Source: JADJSS01 sp046329815
Lineage (GTDB): Bacteria > Bacteroidota > Bacteroidia > Chitinophagales > JADIYW01
Length of the DNA stretch: 64,000 bases
Direction: 5' to 3'
NCBI GenBank assembly: GCA_046329815.1
Contig: JAXLTY010000001.1
Location: 1,240,001-1,304,000 of the forward strand
The notes below the pieces were generated by a model. That model was not told where the DNA came from. It worked only from the letters and a program-made list of their open reading frames with translations, and did no database searches. Position numbers and translations under genes: made by a program. Shown here piece by piece: positions 25,926 through 35,079 of this stretch. Numbering within the stretch: position 1 is the first letter of the stretch; every line of letters begins with the position of its first letter.

Positions 25926-27188
25926 TTATTGGTTGGCGATGTTTTCGTCAATAACGAGTTTTACTGTTTCAATTTTGGTTTCGGAAACGTCGAGAATTTT
26001 GAATGAATACTGATCGATCCTGATGATTTCGTTCTTTTCAGGAATGGTTTCGTGATGCGCGATGATAAAACCGGAAAGTGTTCCGTAGTCGCCGTCAGGA
26101 ATTTGCAGGTTGTGTTCTTCATTGATGCGGTCAATCTCCAGTCTTCCGGACAAAATAAATTCATTTTTCGACAACTGGTTATCGACTAATTCGTCTTTGT
26201 CGTATTCATCATCAATTTCACCAAAAATTTCTTCCAGAATGTCTTCCAGCGTAATGATGCCTGCGGTGCCGCCGTATTCATTAACGACCCAAGCAATGCT
26301 TTTATTTTCTTTAATAAAATCGTTCAGTAATTTCTGAATTTGCATCGTTTCAGGAATTACTTTTATCGGCATCAGAATCGATTCGATGGTTGTTGGTTTT
26401 TTATGCAAATCAAAATGATGCACATAGCCGACAATTTTATCGATGGTATCATCAAAAACCAAAATGCGTGAATGATAGGTTTCGATGATGATATTTTTCA
26501 GATCTTCGATATCATCATGCAAATCGATCGCGGTGATCTCGCGGCGCGGCACCATGCAATCGCGCACGCGCAGGTTTTTTAAATACAAAGCATTTTCGAA
26601 GAGTTCCGTGTCCACTTCATCTTCGTCATCTTCTTCTTTCGGACTGTGATCTTTAATGAATTTTTCCAAATCTAATGTTGAGAATTGAAAATCGTGTTCA
26701 GAAACTTTCACACCGAATGCTTTAAACAACAATTGTGAAATTCCATTGATAAAAAAAACGCCAGGCGTCAATAAATAATGGATGATGCGAAACGGAACAG
26801 CCATGATCGGCAATATGCTGTCTGCAAAAACTTTAAAAATTACTTTTGGTACATATTCGCCAAAGAAAAGAACAATGCTGGTAGAAACGACTGTCTGAAT
26901 AATAATTACCAATACATGCGAGACCAAATATTTATCTAAGATGGGCTCGAACAAACCGGCGCATAAAATACCAAACGCGATCAGCACTATATTGTTTCCA
27001 AGCAGCGTTGTAATGATAAATTTTGATGGATTTTTAATATAGTCGTTCAATATCTTTCCGGACAATGTACCACGCTGATAGCTTAATTCTATCTTTAATT
27101 TATTAGCAGAAAGAAAGGCGATTTCAATTCCGGAAAAGATAGCGGAAAACAATAAGGTTAGAATAATTAATATGATGGTTGTTCCCAT
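25926..27188 (-). CDS. CNNM/CorC-HlyC family membrane protein with CBS pair
   Basis: Domain order is DUF21/CNNM (four helices, about residues 1-170, starting MGTTIILIILTLLFSAIFSGIEIAFLSA), then a CBS pair at about 185-310 (VRDCMVPRREITAI ... WVVNEYGGTAGIITLEDILEEIFGEI), then a CorC_HlyC domain to the end (DYGTLSGFIIAH). Family members are linked to magnesium/cobalt or sodium transport; the annotation 'hemolysin' is historical. The ATG at 27188 was chosen because the first membrane helix starts there and a -7 box lies 8 bp upstream; the frame is open to 27257. The Bacteroidota gliding protein GldE belongs to the same family, but no gld gene is adjacent. Confidence 0.9.
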   Translation of the reverse strand: MGTTIILIILTLLFSAIFSGIEIAFLSANKLKIELSYQRGTLSGKILNDYIKNPSKFIITTLLGNNIVLIAFGILCAGLFEPILDKYLVSHVLVIIIQTVVSTSIVLFFGEYVPKVIFKVFADSILPIMAVPFRIIHYLLTPGVFFINGISQLLFKAFGVKVSEHDFQFSTLDLEKFIKDHSPKEEDDEDEVDTELFENALYLKNLRVRDCMVPRREITAIDLHDDIEDLKNIIIETYHSRILVFDDTIDKIVGYVHHFDLHKKPTTIESILMPIKVIPETMQIQKLLNDFIKENKSIAWVVNEYGGTAGIITLEDILEEIFGEIDDEYDKDELVDNQLSKNEFILSGRLEIDRINEEHNLQIPDGDYGTLSGFIIAHHETIPEKNEIIRIDQYSFKILDVSETKIETVKLVIDENIANQ

Positions 27189-27195
27189 TTGGATA

Positions 27196-27203
27196 CAAAT
27201 ATA
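27196..27203 (-). promoter_or_regulatory. Promoter -7 element of the CNNM gene
   Basis: TATATTTG on the minus strand, a perfect TAnnTTTG match 8 bp before the chosen ATG at 27188; the transcript would be nearly leaderless. No TTG at -33 was found. Confidence 0.45.
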
Positions 27204-27261
27204 GACAATATTATGGGTTCGTGAGACATGAACCTTGGCGATGATTTTATGCCTCATCCGA

Positions 27262-27301
27262 TCTCGCCTGCGGCGAGACCACCTTCTCCAAATGGAGAAG
27301 G
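27262..27301. repeat. REP-like double hairpin
   Basis: Two perfect small hairpins in tandem: TCTCGCC-TGC-GGCGAGA (27262-27278) and CCTTCTCC-AAAT-GGAGAAGG (27282-27301), enclosed by CCACC and GGTGG. The CTTCTCC/GGAGAAG element resembles dispersed intergenic palindromes I know from Bacteroidota genomes. It sits between the PorP stop and the CNNM gene and may act as a transcription end or RNA stabiliser. Confidence 0.65.
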
Positions 27302-27333
27302 ACGCGGTGGTTTTATATCAATATTCTATTTTT

Positions 27334-28338
27334 TTAGAAATAGGAATAGTTAGTTGTTGATTTCTTTTTATTTCTCGAAGCAAAATCATAACCGACGATA
27401 ATTTCGTGCGAGCCACTGCTAACAGTTGATAATTTCGACAATGTGTAATCATAAGAGTAACCGATCAACAAGTGTTTTGTCGGCCATACTTCCAGCATAA
27501 AATCAAAGCTGTCCGGATTTTCTGTTTTTGTTTCCTTGTTTTTTGTTTGGAATGCTGTATGATATTGCGCGCCAATATTTACTCTGTCGTAAATCATCAA
27601 ACTAAGATTAAAACTGAATGTATGCGGTACTTTTTGCACGGCACTTGCCAAATAGCAATACTGCACTTGCGGTCGCAATTTCAATGATTTTCCAAGTGGA
27701 ATCAAACCGCCTGTCATCGCCACAAAATGCGCCGTGCGTTTTGCAGTTGATGAATGATCGCCTTTGTTTGCGAGTTGTCCTCTGATAAAATTTGGCACGC
27801 TTAAGCCAATATAAAAATTTGGATGATAGATGTACAAACCGGCGCCAACATCAGGCAATACACGACTCACATTGTTTCTGTATTTTGGATCGTCCGGATT
27901 GACCAGAATAGCTTCTGTTGCGTTTAATTTATACCACAATAAACCTGCATTGATACCAATGCTTAGTTTTATTTTTTTTCCTAAAGAGACACGATAAGCA
28001 TAGGTTACATCAAACTGATTTTTTTGTTCCAAACCCAGACGATCATTTACAAAATAAAAACCAAGTGCAAAACTTTCTTTTTTAAAAGGACTGTGTATGC
28101 TAAAGCTGGTTGTTTTAGGTGCGCCATCTATTGCATTGCCTTTTTTGGAAGTCCATTGATCTCTGTATAATGCGCGAATACTTAAACCTTCTTTCGAACC
28201 TGTATAGGCAGCATTTTGTGGTAATTTATTGTACATGAATTGTGTGTACTGCGCGTCTTGTTGTGCGATTGTATTTAAAACACAGCAACTTACCAGAATG
28301 ATAGTTGCAATAATTTTTATGTTTATTGGTTGTCTCAT
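27334..28338 (-). CDS. PorP/SprF-family type IX secretion membrane protein
   Basis: A 334-residue outer-membrane beta-barrel of the PorP/SprF family. Signal peptide IKIIATIILVSCCVLNTIA, then the diagnostic start QQDAQYTQFMYNKLPQNAAY and the GLSIRALYRDQW strand. Barrel strands continue to the end (HEIIVGYDFASRNKK). Family members attach to, or help export, one large CHU_C adhesin encoded beside them; here that is the 1368-residue protein 45 bp upstream. It should sit in the outer membrane. Which family member it equals functionally (SprF or PorP) cannot be told. Confidence 0.92.
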   Translation of the reverse strand: MRQPINIKIIATIILVSCCVLNTIAQQDAQYTQFMYNKLPQNAAYTGSKEGLSIRALYRDQWTSKKGNAIDGAPKTTSFSIHSPFKKESFALGFYFVNDRLGLEQKNQFDVTYAYRVSLGKKIKLSIGINAGLLWYKLNATEAILVNPDDPKYRNNVSRVLPDVGAGLYIYHPNFYIGLSVPNFIRGQLANKGDHSSTAKRTAHFVAMTGGLIPLGKSLKLRPQVQYCYLASAVQKVPHTFSFNLSLMIYDRVNIGAQYHTAFQTKNKETKTENPDSFDFMLEVWPTKHLLIGYSYDYTLSKLSTVSSGSHEIIVGYDFASRNKKKSTTNYSYF

Positions 28339-28383
28339 GTTTCTATGTTTCTTTAGGTTTAAATTGAAATAACAGAATGTTCT

Positions 28384-31300
28384 TTATCTGCGCAAAGTGA
28401 TGAAGCCGTTTTTGTTCAATTTATTTATTTTATCTGTTGAATAACTGAGCATATAGTAATATGTACCATCCGGCAGTGGTGATCCATTATATGTACCATT
28501 CCAGTCATTTCTGTAAAAATCATTTTTATACACTTCTATTCCTGAGCGATTAAACACCGTGAATTGCATATCGCCTTGCGCACATGGAATTTCAAATACA
28601 TCATTTATTCCATCACCATCGGGCGAGAATGCATTTGGAAAAATACAACCTTCAATTGTTATGAAAACCCATGCATTGTCTTTACCGTCAGCATAGCAAC
28701 TGCCTTGTTTCACAACAGAATTACACAATTGATAACTAAAGCTATCAATGCCAATATATCCGTTCATTGGCTGGTAAGAAACAGTACCATCGCCATTTAC
28801 GCTTACTGTTCCATGTGATGGTTTTACAATAATTGCGTCATCACACAATTTGTCATTATTGAGTATGATGTCATTTTTTAATACCGCAATATCAACTTCT
28901 GTATTCGGCTCTGTGCTAACCGAATCGTTTACTGCTTGCGTTGCAGCACTTGTTTTTTCTATAAGAATTGTTATTTCATCCGTTACTGTTTTGCATTTAT
29001 CATTTGCAGAAAGACGAAGCACAACCGGTCCTGTATAACCTGTCGCCGGACTGAATGTTACTGTATTTGGAAAGCTGGTTGAGTTGGTATTGCTTAATGT
29101 TCCTTGTCCTGAAACAATTGACCAATAACCTTCTGTTGTAAATCCATTTACTGATGCGCCTGAAAGAGGAATACTGCTAATACTATTGCATAAACTAAAA
29201 TCATTGCCTGCATTTACTATTGTACTTACTGCCTGATTTTCAATTTTTTTGGTATCTGAAGTTGTACAAGTGCCATTGGATATTGTCCATTTTAAAATAT
29301 AAACACCTGTTTTTACATTCGTTAATACTGCATTTGGCGTATTTGCATTTGGTAAAAATACGGCATCCATTGCACCGGAAATTATAGACCATGTACCCGT
29401 TTCACCAGCGCCAGGCACGCTGCCACTAAGTGCGAATGATGACACATCGCAATATGTATCATCACTGCCTGCATTTGCAATTAATGTTGATGAACCGTTG
29501 TTTACAATAACATCATCGTAAGAGGCAGCGCAACCAGCAAAAGCAGGAATCGTGTATCTGAAAACATAAGAAGCATTTGGTTGCAAGCCACTTATATTTG
29601 CTGTCGGATTTCCTGCCGGCGATTGAGTAATTGTAGCTTGCGGTCCTGAAACTTGTGTCCATGTTCCATTGCTTCCTGAATTTCCTTTTAATGTTGTTGA
29701 TGTTACGTTGCATAAACTTTTATCGGCACCTGCATTTGCAGGCATAGATACATTTACGACAACATCATCTGTTGACTGCGGACAACCTGCGCCGCCTGTT
29801 ACAATCCATCTGAACGTATGCGAACCGCTTGCAAGTCCGTTAACTGTCGCAGTAGTTAATGTGCTGTTTCTTATTGTTGGTGAAAATGTTGTTCCTGAAA
29901 CCCAAACCCATTGTCCTGTGCCTGATGTTGGCGCTGTTGCCTGAAGTGTTGCAGAAGAAGCACCTCCACAAATATTTATATCTGCACAAGCATTTGCAAC
30001 CGATGGCGGCGATGAAACAGTAATGGTTACATCATCCGCATTAGCAGGACAAGCTCCATTTTCTATTGTCCATCTGAATGTATAGCTTCCTGTGTTTAAA
30101 TTTGATACAGTCGTAACAGGATTTGCACAGGAAGCAATAGTTGCAGCACCATCACCTGAAATTTGTGACCAATGTCCATTGCCTGTAATTGGTTTGTTTC
30201 CGTTTAATGTATAAGTAGTCGCACATTTTGCCACATCAGGTCCTGCGTTCGCTGTAGTTGCAGTATTTCCTATCGTAACCAGCACTGTATCTGTTGTGTT
30301 GTTTGAGCATCCGTTTACAGAAACAGACCAAACAAACTTATAAGTGCCGTTTTTGATACCTGTTACATTTGTATTGTTTAAAGTTGGATTTACTATAGTA
30401 ACTGTATTGCCATCAATCAAATTCCAATATCCAATACCTGAAGTTGCTTGTAAGGCATTTAATTGTATGGTATTTGTATTTTCAGGAAGACATTGATCTG
30501 AGCCTGCATTTGCGGCAGAAGGTCCTGAAATAGTGCCCGTGCTAATTTTAACTGAATCAACAGAAACACTGCCACAAGAATTTGAAATCTTGTATATAAA
30601 TGTATAGTTGGTATTCGGTTGTAATCCAGAAACAACCGGTGTAGCAATAGTGTTATCGCTCATGAATGTAACATTATTCGGTATTGCTGTCCATTTTGCT
30701 GTTTCATCAGCGCGGAAAGAATTACCTTGTAATGTAATTGGTGAATTAGCACAAATTTGTCTGTCTGCACCTGCATTAGCTTTAGTAACATCATTACCAG
30801 GTGAAATAACCACAATATCATCATGATTATCCGGACAACCCAATCCGCCGGAAACTGTCCACCTGAAAACATATCTTCCTGCAACAGTTCCTGATATATT
30901 ACACAGATAGTTATCTGGTGTTGCTAAATTTGCTGTGTTTGGACCAGAAACCTGACTCCATCTTCCGGAACCTAAACCGGTAAGCATCGGATTATTTCCA
31001 GCCAATTGTGTAGTTGCTGAAGCACAATTAAAATTTTGGTATGTGCCGGCATTTGCTCCTGTAGGTGGACGCGAAACAGTTATGTCAACAAAATCATTTC
31101 CTGCAGCACATTCTGAACCAAACTGATAATTTATTTCAACGCGATACGTTCCAGGATAAGTCAAGCCCTTTATAACATTTCTTGTGTCTGCGCGAGTTGG
31201 ATAGCTAAAAGCACCAACTGGTCCGCTTATAATTCTATATGTCAAGTAACCAAAACCAGTTGTTACAGTAGGAATTACAGTTTCTGTAACATTGCATGGA

Positions 31301-32490
31301 AGTATCTGATCCGGACCGCCATCAACAGAACCCGGTTGATATTTTGAAATATTTACAACACCAATACCCGAACAATTTGTCGTTGAATTTTTCATGGTAT
31401 AGTTAAATGAATATGTTCCCGGATTTGTAAGTCCTGTAACTATTGTTGTCGGACTATTAGGTGAATTAATAGATACAACTACAGGTCCGGATATCTGTGA
31501 CCATTGAACTATCTCATTTGCACTTTCAGGAATGCTGCCGCTTAAGGTTATTGTAGTTGTCATATCACAGATAACCATACCATTTCCTGCATTGGCTGCC
31601 GGTGCGTTTTGGCTTGCTGGTGGAACGGTTACAGATATTTCATCCATTCCGTTTGAACAAGGTCCGCTTACTGTGTATCGAAATACATAAATACCCGGAA
31701 TTAAATTACAAACTGAAGCCAATGGTGTATTTGCATAACTTATAGTTGGATTGCTTGGTCCGGAAACAAAAGTCCACATTCCGTTTTGACCACCAATACC
31801 AATACTGCCGTTTGTCGCTATTAGTTTTGTACATGCTGATCCGACATAGCAATTATCCAAATACTGATCCGGACCTGCATTTACAAGCGGTGTGCCTCCA
31901 CAATTTGTTATCATCACATCATCATAAGAAACACATCCGTTGATGTTTGTAATTGTCCATCTTAGTTGTAAAACTCCAGGCAAATTTGCTTGTAATGATA
32001 TTAATGACTTTGGATCATAAGGATTGTTTATGATCAAACCGCCGTTGTTTATTATTGAAGACCATTCGCCAGTTTCGCCTGGTAATAATGTGCTATTCGC
32101 ATTTAAATGATATGTGGCAGACGGACACAATAAGGTATCTCTTCCTGCATTTGCTTTGGTTAATGGCAGAATAGTAACGGTTACGGTATCTGCAGAACTT
32201 ATACCATCCTGACATTTATTGCTTAATTGAAAAGTATAGACGCCTTCTGTGTAACCGCTAACTGATGTAATTAATGAATCCGGTTGGTTGATGGTAACGT
32301 GCGGACCTGAAAGTTGTGTCCATTTAGATGTAGCATTTGGTGTAAAATAACCTGAGCGTGTACCATATAATTTCATTGAATCGACTAAACAAATCGTGTT
32401 GTTCAGTCCGGCATTTATGGAACAATTTTGTGCTAGTAATGTGCCTCTTGCCATATACAATAGCATCAAGCTGAGTAATAAATTACGCAT
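28384..32490 (-). CDS. Giant T9SS type B adhesin with 13 PKD/Ig-like repeats
   Basis: A 1368-residue secreted protein. After a signal peptide (LLLSLMLLYMARGTLLA) come 13 tandem modules of about 85-95 residues, each with a pattern such as NAGPDQ..C, ..G.W..VSGP, then G.Y.FRW.....GC...DDV.VTV. One cadherin-like/tandem-95 module follows (VDIAVLKNDIILNND ... FSYQLC). The last about 85 residues are a CHU_C sorting domain (IFPNAFSPDGDGINDVFEI ... DGTYYYMLSYSTD ... GFITLRR). Modules hold paired cysteines that are probably disulfides. It resembles SprB-type adhesins in layout, although shorter. It is the first gene of a two-gene unit with PorP/SprF and has a predicted long leader. Confidence 0.93.
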   Translation of the reverse strand: MRNLLLSLMLLYMARGTLLAQNCSINAGLNNTICLVDSMKLYGTRSGYFTPNATSKWTQLSGPHVTINQPDSLITSVSGYTEGVYTFQLSNKCQDGISSADTVTVTILPLTKANAGRDTLLCPSATYHLNANSTLLPGETGEWSSIINNGGLIINNPYDPKSLISLQANLPGVLQLRWTITNINGCVSYDDVMITNCGGTPLVNAGPDQYLDNCYVGSACTKLIATNGSIGIGGQNGMWTFVSGPSNPTISYANTPLASVCNLIPGIYVFRYTVSGPCSNGMDEISVTVPPASQNAPAANAGNGMVICDMTTTITLSGSIPESANEIVQWSQISGPVVVSINSPNSPTTIVTGLTNPGTYSFNYTMKNSTTNCSGIGVVNISKYQPGSVDGGPDQILPCNVTETVIPTVTTGFGYLTYRIISGPVGAFSYPTRADTRNVIKGLTYPGTYRVEINYQFGSECAAGNDFVDITVSRPPTGANAGTYQNFNCASATTQLAGNNPMLTGLGSGRWSQVSGPNTANLATPDNYLCNISGTVAGRYVFRWTVSGGLGCPDNHDDIVVISPGNDVTKANAGADRQICANSPITLQGNSFRADETAKWTAIPNNVTFMSDNTIATPVVSGLQPNTNYTFIYKISNSCGSVSVDSVKISTGTISGPSAANAGSDQCLPENTNTIQLNALQATSGIGYWNLIDGNTVTIVNPTLNNTNVTGIKNGTYKFVWSVSVNGCSNNTTDTVLVTIGNTATTANAGPDVAKCATTYTLNGNKPITGNGHWSQISGDGAATIASCANPVTTVSNLNTGSYTFRWTIENGACPANADDVTITVSSPPSVANACADINICGGASSATLQATAPTSGTGQWVWVSGTTFSPTIRNSTLTTATVNGLASGSHTFRWIVTGGAGCPQSTDDVVVNVSMPANAGADKSLCNVTSTTLKGNSGSNGTWTQVSGPQATITQSPAGNPTANISGLQPNASYVFRYTIPAFAGCAASYDDVIVNNGSSTLIANAGSDDTYCDVSSFALSGSVPGAGETGTWSIISGAMDAVFLPNANTPNAVLTNVKTGVYILKWTISNGTCTTSDTKKIENQAVSTIVNAGNDFSLCNSISSIPLSGASVNGFTTEGYWSIVSGQGTLSNTNSTSFPNTVTFSPATGYTGPVVLRLSANDKCKTVTDEITILIEKTSAATQAVNDSVSTEPNTEVDIAVLKNDIILNNDKLCDDAIIVKPSHGTVSVNGDGTVSYQPMNGYIGIDSFSYQLCNSVVKQGSCYADGKDNAWVFITIEGCIFPNAFSPDGDGINDVFEIPCAQGDMQFTVFNRSGIEVYKNDFYRNDWNGTYNGSPLPDGTYYYMLSYSTDKINKLNKNGFITLRR

Positions 32491-32780
32491 TTTACAGGTT
32501 TTTATGTTATGTTATGTTGTATGTACTCAACAAATACTAGCATATCTGTATCGTACAAGGGTTTTAGGTATAATCAAAAAAGTGCTCAATCATCCTACCT
32601 ATCAAATCGATGCAACCAAGAAAAATTTTAAAACTGATCAGATTGATTTTTGTACAGCGTATTGAATTGGTTATTTATCATTGCTTTCAAACTTATTTTA
32701 GATAAGCAGACAGCAGACTTTTTAAAATATTCTGTACATAAATCGAACAATAAAAAAAAGATTTCAGGGTTTTATCACTA

Positions 32781-32811
32781 CAAAGGTATGCCTAATAAAT
32801 AGATTTGTCAA
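32781..32811 (-). promoter_or_regulatory. Promoter of the adhesin-PorP operon with long leader
   Basis: On the minus strand, TTG (complement of 32809-32811), 20 bp, then a perfect TACCTTTG (32781-32788). Transcription would start near 32775, leaving about 285 nt of untranslated leader (32491-32775) before the adhesin ATG. I see no gene in that leader. Confidence 0.6.
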
Positions 32812-32840
32812 GTCAAAATGTTCAAATTCTACTATTTGTA

Positions 32841-32996
32841 TTATTTTTTATGGTCTTTATAGTGCCAAACGAAGTAAAAACTAACTAAAAGAATAAGATA
32901 TAAAAACCAGTCATTGCCTTTAAAAAAGCCATTTTGGGTCGTTTTGATAATTATTACGATCAATGTTATTGTAGCCAAAAATAACCAACGAACCAT
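32841..32996 (-). CDS. Small 51-aa membrane protein downstream of lptC
   Basis: A short gene read directly from the minus strand. ATG at 32996 gives MVRWLFLATITLIVIIIK, then TTQNGFFKGNDW and FLYLILLVSFYFVWHYKDHKK, ending in TAA at 32841. It has two hydrophobic helices with a short polar link and a basic end, so it should be a two-pass inner-membrane protein. It starts 9 bp after the lptC stop and is in line with that operon. No family is recognised. A codon-usage or conservation test has not been done; the two clean membrane segments and the tight spacing are the support. Confidence 0.65.
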   Translation of the reverse strand: MVRWLFLATITLIVIIIKTTQNGFFKGNDWFLYLILLVSFYFVWHYKDHKK

Positions 32997-33005
32997 GCAG
33001 CATTT

Positions 33006-33602
33006 TTATTCTTTAAAACCTTTATCATCATCTACAGCAACCACGCCTGTTACTTTCCGAATCGTATAATTCGAGAAATCTTCATCTGCATCAAAACCGA
33101 TTCCGTTGATAATATTATCAGGTGTTTTTATGCGTATCGCTTTGTCTGTCCACACTTTTTTTGTCTTGATATTCCATGTCAGTTCCTGCGTTTCCATAAT
33201 TTCATTCTTCGCGTTTTCCATATGCACATTGCCTGAAGTAATGATTAATTGTTTGGCATCATCATTAACACCATAATCTGCTTTCAGTACAGAAATCATA
33301 TCTAACGCTTCGTAAAATCTAACCAGCAAACCATTACTAAATTCCAATTTGGATTGTTCTTTCGTATAACGTTTTACTTTCGGCGCTGTAACGACAGCAC
33401 GCGCATATTCGCCTTCTTTGTACGTAAATTTAACGCTGTCGGCCACTTCTACGTCAGCATCTTTTTCGTCAAACATGGCTTTTATCTTGGCTAATGGTAC
33501 TTGTTCACAAGAAGTTTGAAGTATTATTAAAAACACAAGCAATATAAACAGTATGAACGATGGATGAGTATTAATTGGCGATGTTTTCTTTTTAAAAAAC
33601 AT
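33006..33602 (-). CDS. lptC: LPS export ABC transporter periplasmic protein LptC
   Basis: LptC carries lipopolysaccharide from LptBFG toward LptA. The N-terminal hydrophobic segment FILFILLVFLIILQTSC ends in a lipobox-like cysteine, so it may be a lipoprotein. The LptC/OstA-like jelly-roll follows (VKFTYKEGEYARAVVTAPKV ... GNVHMENAKNEIMETQELTW ... WTDKAIRIKTPDNIINGIGF). I chose ATG 33602 (MFFKKKTSP): the open frame reaches a TTG at 33644, but that extra part is encoded by a 7-bp-period repeat. It is followed by the 51-residue gene and preceded by the EnvC-like gene on the same strand. Confidence 0.9.
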   Translation of the reverse strand: MFFKKKTSPINTHPSFILFILLVFLIILQTSCEQVPLAKIKAMFDEKDADVEVADSVKFTYKEGEYARAVVTAPKVKRYTKEQSKLEFSNGLLVRFYEALDMISVLKADYGVNDDAKQLIITSGNVHMENAKNEIMETQELTWNIKTKKVWTDKAIRIKTPDNIINGIGFDADEDFSNYTIRKVTGVVAVDDDKGFKE

Positions 33603-33619
33603 TCTATTCTTGTGATTAA

Positions 33620-33654
33620 TTAATCGTTCATTATTCATTATCAATCGTTAATCG
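33620..33654. repeat. 7-bp-period repeat upstream of lptC
   Basis: Five heptamers in mirror order: TTAATCG, TTCATTA, TTCATTA, TCAATCG, TTAATCG. They fill most of the space between the EnvC-like stop codon and the lptC start. Confidence 0.7.
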
Positions 33655-33663
33655 GACATCAAA

Positions 33664-35079
33664 TTATTTCTTAAAGATCCAGTCTGCCGGATTTAATTTT
33701 GCAGCACCTTTCCATACTTCCAAATGTACTTCTGTGATATTATCTTCATCGGTAAATGCTGTTCCTATGACTTGTTTTGTGCTGATCTTTTGTCCTTTAG
33801 TGACGTTCACCGATTCCAGTTTTGAATAAACGGTAAAGTAATCGCCATGCGAAATGATAACGGCATTTTTAAACGTTGGATTATTTAAGATACCAACAAC
33901 TTTTCCTTCAAATATGCAACGAACATTGCTGTTGGCATCTGTTCTGATATCAATTCCATTGTTCTGAATCATAACACTGCCTAATTCCGGATGCGTATAA
34001 TTACCAAAACGTTTGTTGATAAAACCATTCTCAACCGGCCAAGGCAACTTACCTTTATTGCCATAAAAATTAGTGGTCAACTGATCGTATTCAGGCGTTG
34101 GCGCAGGTTTGACAACAACCGGTTCTTTCTTTGGTTCCACGTAAGCAGGTGGCGCAGGTTTGCCTTCTTCTTTTGCTTTCTTTGCTGCCAGTTCCGCGGC
34201 TTTTTTCTTAGCGGCTTCTGCTTCTGCAATTTTTGCGGCTTCTTTCGCGGCTTTTTCCGCTTCTTCTTTCTTGCGTTTTTCTTCAGCTATTCTTGCTAAT
34301 TCTATTTCTTTTCGAATGATTTCTTCAATCTGTGAATTTAATTTTTGTGCAGCCGCTTGTTTCTTTTTAATATCACCTTGCAACAAAACTTCCTGTTTTT
34401 TCAACGATTTTACAACCTCATTTTTTTGCGTAACCGTTGCGTTCAATTGTTGCTTTTCTTTTACTTGTCCGCTCAGTAATTCTTCTTTTGTTTTTTTCTT
34501 AGTATTGATACTGGCAATTTGTCCTGAAATTTGAGTTTTTGTATCTAGTATTTGTTGCGCCTGTACTTTTCTGAAATTGGCATACTTGCGTAAATAGTTC
34601 ACACGGCGCAATGCTTCTGAAAATGAATTCGCATTCGCAACGAACAAAATCTTATCGGCAAAGCGCTGTGTTTTATACGTTTTTACAACGGCTGCTGCAT
34701 ATTCTTTTTTGAGTTGCGCCAACTGTTGCTCGCGCATTTTTAACTCATCTATATTTTCGTTTATTTTTTCGGTGTATGTTCCGATCTCGGTTTCTACTTC
34801 TTTAATTAATTTCTGGCGCAGTTCAATTTGCTTGCTCAATGCAGTTAAATCAGCCATTGTAGCTTCTTTAGATGCTTTGGTTTTCGTTAATACTTTTTGC
34901 GTGAATTTTATTTCTTCCAACAATTTCTTACGTTTTTCTTCAAGCGCTGCTTTCTTGTCTTGTGAAAAAGAAGATAAACATGTAAAAGCAAAAAATAAAA
35001 AGAATAAAATGATTTTAAAGTCAAATCTAATATTTGAAAAAGCGTATTTAAAGCTGCTATTTGGAATGTTATTTCTCAA
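33664..35079 (-). CDS. EnvC-like murein hydrolase activator (coiled coil + degenerate M23)
   Basis: A 471-residue exported protein. Signal peptide (FDFKIILFFLFFAFTCLSSFS), long coiled coil at about residues 43-280 rich in Lys, Glu and Ala, a Pro-rich link (APPAYVEPKKEPVVVKPAPTP), then a LytM/M23 domain at about 340-471. Zinc ligands are not intact: the usual H-x-G-x-D is NNGIDIRTD and the H-x-H is EVHLEVW. Like EnvC it probably activates amidases rather than cutting the wall itself. The frame starts at TTG (35079), which overlaps the DUF4292 stop by 11 bp; no usable ATG lies near the signal peptide. Confidence 0.88.
   Translation of the reverse strand: MRNNIPNSSFKYAFSNIRFDFKIILFFLFFAFTCLSSFSQDKKAALEEKRKKLLEEIKFTQKVLTKTKASKEATMADLTALSKQIELRQKLIKEVETEIGTYTEKINENIDELKMREQQLAQLKKEYAAAVVKTYKTQRFADKILFVANANSFSEALRRVNYLRKYANFRKVQAQQILDTKTQISGQIASINTKKKTKEELLSGQVKEKQQLNATVTQKNEVVKSLKKQEVLLQGDIKKKQAAAQKLNSQIEEIIRKEIELARIAEEKRKKEEAEKAAKEAAKIAEAEAAKKKAAELAAKKAKEEGKPAPPAYVEPKKEPVVVKPAPTPEYDQLTTNFYGNKGKLPWPVENGFINKRFGNYTHPELGSVMIQNNGIDIRTDANSNVRCIFEGKVVGILNNPTFKNAVIISHGDYFTVYSKLESVNVTKGQKISTKQVIGTAFTDEDNITEVHLEVWKGAAKLNPADWIFKK

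Noticed and set aside
32396..32665. Plus-strand 89-codon ORF across the adhesin start
   Set aside because: It runs antisense over the adhesin signal and leader, with no promoter and no recognisable protein.
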